Positions 7,105-11,614 of a stretch of 11,614 bases of DNA are shown piece by piece (position 1 is the first letter of the stretch; the number at the start of each line of letters is the position of its first letter). The position numbers and the translations under genes are program-made. Location of the stretch: NCBI GenBank assembly GCA_964445195.1, contig CAYUKA010000045.1, positions 1 to 11,614 of the forward strand, written 5' to 3'. A model generated the notes under the pieces. That model was not told the origin of the DNA and did no database searches. It saw only the letters and a list, made by a program, of their open reading frames with translations. The DNA comes from UM-FILTER-47-13 sp964445195. Its GTDB lineage: Bacteria; Pseudomonadota; Alphaproteobacteria; Micavibrionales; Micavibrionaceae.

Positions 7105-8166
7105 CTAAGCCTTATCGCCATAGGCTTTGATGTGTTCCGGCAGACGTTCGTTCGTGCCGTACATGAAATGGTTTTCCATCCGTTCGGAGAACCGGCCGGC
7201 TTCGGTGGTGTGGCCTACGGCTTCAGCGACTTCGCGGGTCAGCATCGGGTTGTTACCGCAGCACACGCCGAGATAGCGGATGTCCATCGCATAAGCCTGC
7301 TCGGCAAACTGGCGGATTTCATAGCGGCTGACCTGCATCGGGTCGAGCGCGGTCGGGAAGGTCCGCCCATGTGGCGACGGACAGGCACAGCCATTCTCAT
7401 CCGGCAGGTTAAAGAAGGTCGGGTGGGCCTCGTTGGTCCGGTATGTCACTGGCAACGCTGCTACCGGACAGCTCAACGCGGCACGGATTTCGCGCAGATA
7501 AGGCATCATCGTAGCCGGACCGCGGAAACAATTCATACCGACAACATCGGCGCCGGCCTGTTCCAGCTTCCGGCAGGCTTCAACCGCCGTATCGCCGTCG
7601 CGCATCTTGTTCTCGCCCATCATCGCGATCGTCACAACGCACGGCACGTTATGCTGTTTCATCGCTTCCAGCGCACACAGCGCCTCGCCGGTGTAATAGA
7701 ATGTTTCGCCGACCAGCATGTCCGCGCCTTCCTCGATCGCCCAGCCGCACATTTCGTCGAACATGGCGCGCACCTGCTTCTGTGTTTCCGGATCATCGGG
7801 GTTCCAAATATTGGTGTTGGAAATGTTACCGGCCATCAGATCCGGTTCGCCGGACGGGTTGTTATCGGCAACTTCGCGCGCGATCTTCAGCGCGGCGCGG
7901 TTCAGCGGCTCCAGCAGATCTTCCTTGCCGATCACCCGCATTTTCTCACGGTGGCCGTTATAGGTGAAGGCTTCAACAATGTCCGAACCGGCGCGCTGGA
8001 AATCACGGTGCAACATGCGCAGCGCCTCCGGCTCCTCCAGCGCCACTTCCGGCACGAATTCACCGGCGGTCAGATATCCGCGCTTTTCAAGCTCGAACAA
8101 AAATCCTTCGGCACAAATGACCGGCCCGTCTTCAAGGCGCTGCATCAACCCGCGTTGTTTCACCAT
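7105..8166 (-). CDS. homocysteine S-methyltransferase family protein, BHMT-like
   Basis: This 353-aa protein belongs to the zinc-dependent, cobalamin-independent homocysteine methyltransferases (PF02574) and resembles animal betaine-homocysteine methyltransferase along its whole length, for example LEKRGYLTAG and LHRDFQRAGSDIVEAFT. The three zinc cysteines are present: C213 in GMNCF and C302-C303 in GVCCGN. By alignment from memory, human W44, Y77 and Y160, which bind betaine, correspond to F37, N70 and T155, while E159 is kept as E154. So methionine formation from homocysteine is likely, but the methyl donor may not be glycine betaine. The ATG at 8166 has AAAGG 9 bases upstream. It is the first gene before xthA, and a hairpin separates it from the FlgC-like gene upstream. 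No met-regulating riboswitch is evident in its roughly 100-base leader. Confidence 0.88.
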   Translation of the reverse strand: MVKQRGLMQRLEDGPVICAEGFLFELEKRGYLTAGEFVPEVALEEPEALRMLHRDFQRAGSDIVEAFTYNGHREKMRVIGKEDLLEPLNRAALKIAREVADNNPSGEPDLMAGNISNTNIWNPDDPETQKQVRAMFDEMCGWAIEEGADMLVGETFYYTGEALCALEAMKQHNVPCVVTIAMMGENKMRDGDTAVEACRKLEQAGADVVGMNCFRGPATMMPYLREIRAALSCPVAALPVTYRTNEAHPTFFNLPDENGCACPSPHGRTFPTALDPMQVSRYEIRQFAEQAYAMDIRYLGVCCGNNPMLTREVAEAVGHTTEAGRFSERMENHFMYGTNERLPEHIKAYGDKA

Positions 8167-8249
8167 CGTCTTTACCTTTCCCGTATGAATAGCAAAAAGA
8201 CACTCTAACCGGCGTAAACCGGGCTGTACAGGGTTTTTACAAAGGGAAA

Positions 8250-8266
8250 GACGGTTATGAACCGTC
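8250..8266 (-). terminator. hairpin after the FlgC-like gene, weak intrinsic terminator candidate
   Basis: A perfect 7-bp stem (GACGGTT/AACCGTC) with a 3-base loop begins within the TGA stop codon of the FlgC-like gene. On the minus strand it is followed by TTTCCCTTTG, a T-tract interrupted by cytosines, so termination may be only partial. It separates the FlgC-like gene from the methyltransferase gene. Confidence 0.4.
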
Positions 8267-8675
8267 AGTCGTTATCAAAGGCTGACAGTAATTCATCGGA
8301 TAGCTCAGAAGCGATTTCGATAATTTTCAGATTGGCGCTGAAAGCGGTTTCGGCCAGCGTGATATTCACGGCCTCTTCGGCCAGGTTGACATTCGGTACA
8401 CCGATGACGCCGTTCTCATCGGCAAAGGGCGAGTCAGGGTCATAGGCCGGGACAAATGGTGTGTTTTGCGGAATGGTCTGCGCCCGCACGCCGGTGCCGT
8501 TACCGTCCGCATCTGTCTGCGCCTGTTGCACGGTCGTCACGGCGCTATAAGGCGCGTTGTCCGGATCGGTAAGCGACCCGGCCGTGTTCAGGTTTGCAAT
8601 ATTCGAAGCGCTGCCTTCCAGCCGTTTCTGGCTGGCGAACAGGCCGGACAGGGCAATCTGTATAGTATTAATCAT
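8265..8675 (-). CDS. FlgC-like flagellar basal-body rod-type protein (orphan)
   Basis: This 136-aa protein has the architecture of a short flagellar rod protein. Residues 1-31 resemble the N-terminal rod domain, with ALSGLFASQKRLEGSASNIANLNT carrying the SNIAN element. Residues about 74-125 resemble the FlgC C-terminal domain, with YDPDSPFADENGVIGVPNVNL leading into EEAVNITLAETAFSANLKII. The length equals that of FlgC (about 130-140 aa). FlgC forms the proximal rod in the periplasm and is exported by the flagellar type III apparatus, but no other flagellar gene is in this window, so this is a stand-alone paralog or a dispersed gene; I do not assign flgC. The ATG at 8675 has no Shine-Dalgarno, and the best promoter implies a very short leader. 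The central region (35-72) is specific to this protein. Confidence 0.82.
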   Translation of the reverse strand: MINTIQIALSGLFASQKRLEGSASNIANLNTAGSLTDPDNAPYSAVTTVQQAQTDADGNGTGVRAQTIPQNTPFVPAYDPDSPFADENGVIGVPNVNLAEEAVNITLAETAFSANLKIIEIASELSDELLSAFDND

Positions 8676-8686
8676 ATATTTACGTT

Positions 8687-8715
8687 ATCATAGTTAAGTT
8701 AACAGAGCTTGAAAA
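8687..8715 (-). promoter_or_regulatory. candidate promoter of the FlgC-like gene with near-leaderless start
   Basis: On the minus strand, TTTTCA (8715-8710), 17 bases, TATGAT (8692-8687). The expected transcription start near 8680 is only about 5 bases from the ATG at 8675, consistent with the missing Shine-Dalgarno. The spacer contains GTTAACTTAAC, a partial repeat. Found by eye only. Confidence 0.35.
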
Positions 8716-8790
8716 ATTACAAACCCGAAAAACAAAAAATACAAGCATTTCAATAGTCTCCCTGTTTCTTTCACTGTGAGGGCGGTCAAT

Positions 8791-9270
8791 ATGATTACAT
8801 GCACCAGAATAATAGCCAGCCTCACCATTATGGCTATTCTTCTTTTCAGTTCAACAGCTTACGCCGAACCCAAACCATGGGTCTGGAGCTGGTGGGAAAG
8901 CCACTGGAAAGATCTGGATTTTGAGCCTTATCTTGAAAACGGCAAGCACCCGCATAACAGCCAGTGGGACGAACAAAGCTGGACGCCACAGCAGTGGGCC
9001 GCAGAACCGGCCGCCGCGATGGATCTGGTACGCGGTTTTTACACCGCCGATATCCTGCGCGATCAATATATGGATGACGGTGTGCCGGTGCTGGAAGTCG
9101 GCCCGGGTTTTTATATGCTTGGCGGCCATGACAAGCGGCGGATCGTGCAAACCATCGATTATGCTTATGGGGTCACGGCAGAGAAAGAGAACGGCATGTT
9201 CCTGCTGCATGACTGGCAGACCGGCAAAGCGGTCGGCGCCTACACCCGCTACGGGCTTCAGCTACAGTAA
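8791..9270 (+). CDS. secreted tryptophan-rich protein of unknown function
   Basis: The ATG at 8791 has GAGGG about 9 bases upstream, which favours it over the in-frame GTG at 8776. The 159-aa product begins with a typical Sec signal peptide: a short basic start, a hydrophobic stretch (about residues 7-22) and a probable signal peptidase I site after AYA at residue 25. The mature part, about 134 aa, opens with a tryptophan-rich segment: eight Trp lie between residues 30 and 69, among them VWSWW at 31-35 and QSWTPQQW at 62-69. A more conserved-looking C-terminal part reads GFYMLGGHDKRRIVQTIDYAYG at 106-127 and ends with GAYTRYGLQLQ. There are no cysteines in the mature chain and no lipobox. It probably acts in the periplasm or outside the cell. 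I do not recognise the family. It stands alone on the plus strand, divergent from the FlgC-like gene. Confidence 0.8.
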   Translation: MITCTRIIASLTIMAILLFSSTAYAEPKPWVWSWWESHWKDLDFEPYLENGKHPHNSQWDEQSWTPQQWAAEPAAAMDLVRGFYTADILRDQYMDDGVPVLEVGPGFYMLGGHDKRRIVQTIDYAYGVTAEKENGMFLLHDWQTGKAVGAYTRYGLQLQ

Positions 9271-9281
9271 GTGACACTTAC
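9267..9281. repeat. perfect inverted repeat containing both convergent stop codons
   Basis: GTAAGTG, one central A, then CACTTAC. The plus-strand gene's TAA (9268-9270) and the minus-strand gene's TAA (9280-9278) occupy mirror positions in its two arms. There is no T-tract on either side, so a classical bidirectional terminator is not supported. Confidence 0.6.
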
Positions 9282-9667
9282 GCGACATGGTTCGGCAGGT
9301 AACGCAGCGTATTCAAATCCAGCGTGATCACCGTCACCGGATCATCTTCAGCCAATGTATCGTTCTGTGCCTGCATCGCCCTGAATGACGGATCGGCGCG
9401 GTAGTTGGCGTTAATCCATTCCGTGCGCAAAACCGTGCCATAGGTTTTCACATCAAAGGCTTCAACCTGGACAACAACAGCCCCGTGCTTGAGACGCTGT
9501 AAAACAACCTCATCACCGGCGGCAATGTTAAAGTCCCGGTCAAGGCTCACGTCGCCGTGACGAAGGATCACCGAGATCATCTCATCACGGTAGCGGCGCA
9601 TAATCTGATCCGCCTGCGCCTGATCATTTGCCCGTTCGCTCGCCAGCTCTTTCCCTTTTTTATTCAT
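9278..9667 (-). CDS. 129-aa cytoplasmic protein of unknown function
   Basis: I do not recognise this protein. Residues 1-35 are highly charged and probably helical (KKGKELASERANDQAQADQIMRRYRDEM). Residues 36-85 look like beta strands (GDEVVLQRLKHGAVVVQVEAFDVKTYG), and the tail reads DDPVTVITLDLNTLRYLPNHVA. There is no signal peptide, membrane helix or cysteine. It starts 16 bases after the stop of the upstream transporter gene on the same strand, so it is most likely the last gene of the transporter operon. The Shine-Dalgarno is weak (TAAG at about 6 bases), suggesting it relies partly on coupling with the transporter. Its stop is 7 bases from the stop of the convergent secreted-protein gene, inside an inverted repeat. 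Confidence 0.72.
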   Translation of the reverse strand: MNKKGKELASERANDQAQADQIMRRYRDEMISVILRHGDVSLDRDFNIAAGDEVVLQRLKHGAVVVQVEAFDVKTYGTVLRTEWINANYRADPSFRAMQAQNDTLAEDDPVTVITLDLNTLRYLPNHVA

Positions 9668-9683
9668 AATGACTTATAGCCGA

Positions 9684-10580
9684 TTACAGTGTGGCAGACA
9701 ACTTTTTTGCTTTTGCCAGCCGTTGTTCCCGCCACAGGATAAACAGGTTGCTGGCCACCACAATCGCCCCGCCGATAAAGATCGCCGGTGCCGGCCAGTC
9801 GCCAAACACAAAAAAACCGATCGCCGTTGCCCAGAGAATACCGGAATAATTGAATACACTGACCACTGCCGCCTGGGTGTTCCGAAAGGCGCTGGCCAGC
9901 AGGAATTGCGCCAATGCACCGGACAGGCCGACCCCGAGAATCTTCCACCAGTGCTCCGGCGCCGGCATGCTGCCGACGAACGGCATCATCAGGCCGGTCA
10001 GGACCGCACCGATCAACATGAAATAAAATGTCGCGGCAAAAGCCGTTTCGGTGCGGCCGAGGTAACGCAGCAAAATACCCATCACCGCGTGCATGAAGGC
10101 GGCGCTCAGGGCCAGGCTGACACCCGGCACATTCACCTGGCCGCCCGGCTGGAGCATAATCAACACGCCGACGAAGCCAAAAACCACCGCCCCCCAGCGG
10201 TACAGGCCAACCGACTCCTTCAGGAAAATCACCGAGAGAACCGGCACCATCAGTGATGTCGTAAACAAAAAGGCCGTGACATCAGCCATCGGCATCGCGA
10301 TAAACGCAGCGAAGGTAACCAGCAGGCTGGCCGTTCCGATTACTGCCCGCGTGATGACCGCCTTGGTCTTGTTAATCTGAATGCTCGCCCGGCCGCCGTA
10401 AATCAGAACGTAGAGCGCGAACGGTATAATGCCGATTATATTCCTGAAAAATCCGATCTCAAAGACGCTGTGATACGGGGCCAGCAACTTGGCAAACATA
10501 TTCATGAGGGCAAACATCGCGAACGCGCCCAATGCGCACATCATGCCCCGTAAAGCGTTTTCCCTGCGCTCATCCGTCAC
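9684..10580 (-). CDS. DMT superfamily transporter with two EamA domains (second of a tandem pair)
   Basis: A polytopic inner-membrane protein of about 298 aa with roughly ten hydrophobic helices arranged as two EamA repeats, placing it in the drug/metabolite transporter superfamily. Relatives move metabolites such as amino acids or S-adenosylmethionine; the substrate here is unknown. Landmarks are MNMFAKLLAPYHSVFEIGFFRN near the N-terminus, LMLQPGG mid-protein, RTETAFAATFYFMLIGAV opening the second half, and FGDWP followed by ASNLFILWREQR at the end. The GTG at 10580 is chosen because AAAGG lies 8 bases upstream and gives MTDERRENALRGMM; an ATG at 10601 and a GTG at 10613 are alternatives without good Shine-Dalgarno sites. 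Whichever start is used, it overlaps the end of the upstream paralog (11 to 44 bases), so translation is probably coupled. Confidence 0.9.
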   Translation of the reverse strand: MTDERRENALRGMMCALGAFAMFALMNMFAKLLAPYHSVFEIGFFRNIIGIIPFALYVLIYGGRASIQINKTKAVITRAVIGTASLLVTFAAFIAMPMADVTAFLFTTSLMVPVLSVIFLKESVGLYRWGAVVFGFVGVLIMLQPGGQVNVPGVSLALSAAFMHAVMGILLRYLGRTETAFAATFYFMLIGAVLTGLMMPFVGSMPAPEHWWKILGVGLSGALAQFLLASAFRNTQAAVVSVFNYSGILWATAIGFFVFGDWPAPAIFIGGAIVVASNLFILWREQRLAKAKKLSATL

Positions 10581-11424
10581 GTTTGCCGCCTTTGCCTTCA
10601 TGCTGCCGTTCACGCCAGTAAATCAGCAGGTTGCTGGCGATCACAATCACTGCCCCGATCCACAGATGCGCCTGCGGCCAGTCACCGAAGAGCAGCCAGC
10701 CGAACAGGACGCCCCAGACCAGCCCGGTAAATTGCAACGGCGATAAAGTCGCCGCCGGCGCCAGTGCCAGCGCATGGGTTTTCAAAAATTGCTGTGCTGT
10801 CCCGGCGATGCCGACAACCGCCAGAATCGCCAGCGTGTCTGCTGTCGGCATCGTACCGAGAAACGGCAACAACGGCGCCGTGACCACGGTGCCGATCAGG
10901 ATGAAATAAAAGACCGTCGTGATCGCCGGTTCGGTCCTGCCGAGATCGCGCAGGCACAGCGATACCGCTGCGATTGTGCCTGCGGCCGCCAGCGCGAAAA
11001 AGTAGCCGGCCGCCTCGCCGCCGCCCGCCGGCTGGACCATGACCAGTACGCCGCCAAAACCGGCAATGATCGCCAGCCAGCGGTACGGCCCCACCCGCTC
11101 GCCCAGCACCGGCATCGACAGGGCGGCGATCATAAGCGGCGCGCTGTACATCAACGCCGTGGCATCGGCGACCGGCAGATATTTGAACGCATAAAACACC
11201 AGCACGATACTCAGCGTGCCGACAAGACCGCGCAGAATATGCGCTTTGGACCGGGCGGTTTTGAGAGCCGCCCAGTCTCCGCGACAGCCGAGCAGGATAA
11301 TCAGGGCCGCCAGCGCGACGAGGTTGCGGTAGAACACAATCTCGACCGGGTGATGAACGTCGCTGGCCAGCTTGGCAAAGCTGTTCATCGCCACGATCAT
11401 ACAAACCGCAGTCGCATAAAACAA
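10570..11424 (-). CDS. DMT superfamily transporter with two EamA domains (first of a tandem pair)
   Basis: An integral inner-membrane protein with about ten helices and two EamA repeats, paralogous to the next gene: both share MNxFAKL, RTExA, the FLGTMP/FVGSMP turn, FGDWP and the ASNL...WRE tail. Substrate is unknown. The 5' end is unusual. The listed start is a TTG at 11424 (284 aa), which begins inside the first helix. In the same frame the open sequence runs upstream to a TAA just beyond position 11500 with no ATG or GTG. The best Shine-Dalgarno, GGAG at 11469-11466, sits 8 bases before an in-frame ATT at 11457, which would add 11 residues (MIARDQIVQGL) that match the N-terminus of the paralog. 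An ATG at 11486 is in another frame and stops after seven codons, so a one-base deletion is also possible. Confidence 0.88.
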   Translation of the reverse strand: MFYATAVCMIVAMNSFAKLASDVHHPVEIVFYRNLVALAALIILLGCRGDWAALKTARSKAHILRGLVGTLSIVLVFYAFKYLPVADATALMYSAPLMIAALSMPVLGERVGPYRWLAIIAGFGGVLVMVQPAGGGEAAGYFFALAAAGTIAAVSLCLRDLGRTEPAITTVFYFILIGTVVTAPLLPFLGTMPTADTLAILAVVGIAGTAQQFLKTHALALAPAATLSPLQFTGLVWGVLFGWLLFGDWPQAHLWIGAVIVIASNLLIYWRERQHEGKGGKRDG

Positions 11425-11498
11425 CAGGCCCTGAACAATCTGGTCACGTGCGATAATAGCCTTTACTCCACAGATAATCGTGCCATGCCGGCCCGCCC

Positions 11499-11526
11499 CT
11501 TATAAAGCAACGGGCGGCGCTGGCAA
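11499..11526 (-). promoter_or_regulatory. candidate promoter of the DMT transporter operon
   Basis: The minus strand reads TTGCCA (-35, 11526-11521), 16 bases, TATAAG (-10, 11504-11499); each hexamer matches consensus at five of six positions. Transcription would start near 11492, about 35 bases before the candidate ATT start at 11457. The -10 lies in the 13-base loop of a 6-bp GC hairpin (CCGCCC/GGGCGG). Confidence 0.5.
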
Positions 11527-11544
11527 AAAAGAATCGGCATTTAT

Positions 11545-11557
11545 AGACATAATGTCT
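11545..11557. promoter_or_regulatory. 13-bp palindrome, candidate operator between divergent promoters
   Basis: AGACAT, one central A, ATGTCT: a perfect inverted repeat of half-sites 7 bases apart, suited to a dimeric repressor. It lies about 20 bases upstream of the transporter -35 and 15 bases before the -35 of the rightward promoter. It also touches a weaker minus-strand TATAAA (11545-11540). No regulator gene is in the window, so the binder is unknown. Confidence 0.35.
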
Positions 11558-11572
11558 TACGTGATTATCCCC

Positions 11573-11601
11573 TTGACCTAAGTAAGGTGATTTGGTAGTA
11601 T
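11573..11601 (+). promoter_or_regulatory. candidate promoter reading rightwards out of the window
   Basis: TTGACC (11573-11578), a 17-base spacer, then TAGTAT (11596-11601), with TATATT partly overlapping it downstream. The -35 matches consensus at five of six positions. It implies a plus-strand gene beginning just past the window edge, divergent from the transporter operon. Confidence 0.45.
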
Positions 11602-11614
11602 ATTCTTATAAACA

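Noticed and set aside
6904..8208. 434-codon open frame on the plus strand
   Set aside because: It is antisense to the methyltransferase and the 5' part of xthA, both of which have full family signatures. Its translation is rich in His, Arg and Val in the pattern of a GC-rich shadow frame and matches nothing.
8167..8249. SAM- or SAH-type riboswitch in the methyltransferase leader
   Set aside because: The spacer has only a short CCGGTTTA direct repeat and a weak GTCTTT/AAAGAC pair; I could not match it to the SAM-II or SAH aptamer core.
11463..11486. Seven-codon ORF (MARLSVE) before the first DMT transporter
   Set aside because: Its AAGGGG Shine-Dalgarno overlaps the -10 of the likely promoter and would not be in that transcript. 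It is discussed only as part of the start-codon problem.
10682..11505. Long open frames of 240 codons (minus) and 243 codons (plus) overlapping the first DMT transporter
   Set aside because: Both are Arg/Gly/Asp-rich shadows of a transporter that has clear helices and family motifs in its own frame.
1..11614. CRISPR arrays, tRNA or rRNA genes, insertion sequences and att sites
   Set aside because: No regularly spaced repeats, no cloverleaf sequence, no transposase or integrase and no terminal inverted repeats were seen on reading both strands.

Overview
The window looks like a chromosomal stretch of an alphaproteobacterium. The gene run rsmB, rpe, heparinase II/III-family gene is a familiar alphaproteobacterial arrangement, and the short SDHAF4/DUF1674 gene close to rsmB fits the same group. 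Coding DNA is GC-rich with strong GC third-position bias, while intergenic spacers are clearly AT-richer. I cannot name a genus. No rRNA, tRNA, CRISPR array, transposase or insertion sequence is visible. Gene density is high and no gene-free stretch exceeds about 130 bases.

Left part (26-4554). A minus-strand run reads aroQ-type chorismate mutase (4349-4044), rsmB (4042-2699), rpe (2566-1892) and a heparinase II/III-family protein (1895-237). Spacing is tight: rsmB starts 1 base after the mutase stop and the heparinase gene starts inside the rpe stop (ATGA). rpe also appears to have its own promoter in the 132-base gap after rsmB. Beyond it lies a 43-codon open frame with its own promoter and Shine-Dalgarno. 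A 53-aa SDHAF4 (succinate dehydrogenase assembly factor) gene runs divergently from the mutase at 4393-4554.

Middle part (4571-8675). All genes are on the minus strand: a FlgC-like flagellar rod-type orphan, a BHMT-type homocysteine methyltransferase, xthA (exonuclease III family) 22 bases after it, an unrecognised acidic proline-rich 272-aa protein with its own promoter, and a seven-pass membrane protein of the ceramidase/CREST hydrolase family. The methyltransferase keeps its zinc cysteines but not the betaine-binding aromatics of animal BHMT. The ceramidase-like protein keeps the metal His/Asp/HxxxH set but has its Ser one position out of register.

Right part (8676-11614). A plus-strand secreted tryptophan-rich protein (8791-9270) converges on an operon of two overlapping paralogous DMT/EamA transporters and a 129-aa unknown protein. 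The two convergent stop codons sit inside one 15-bp perfect inverted repeat. The first transporter has no ordinary start codon; the best Shine-Dalgarno points to an ATT. The window ends in a divergent promoter region with a 13-bp palindrome and a promoter reading out to the right.

Most of the window is ordinary housekeeping and accessory sequence. I do not see an obvious new multi-gene defence or mobile system. The points most worth a second look are the altered active sites of the methyltransferase and the ceramidase-like protein, the transporter start, and the unrecognised small, secreted and acidic proteins.
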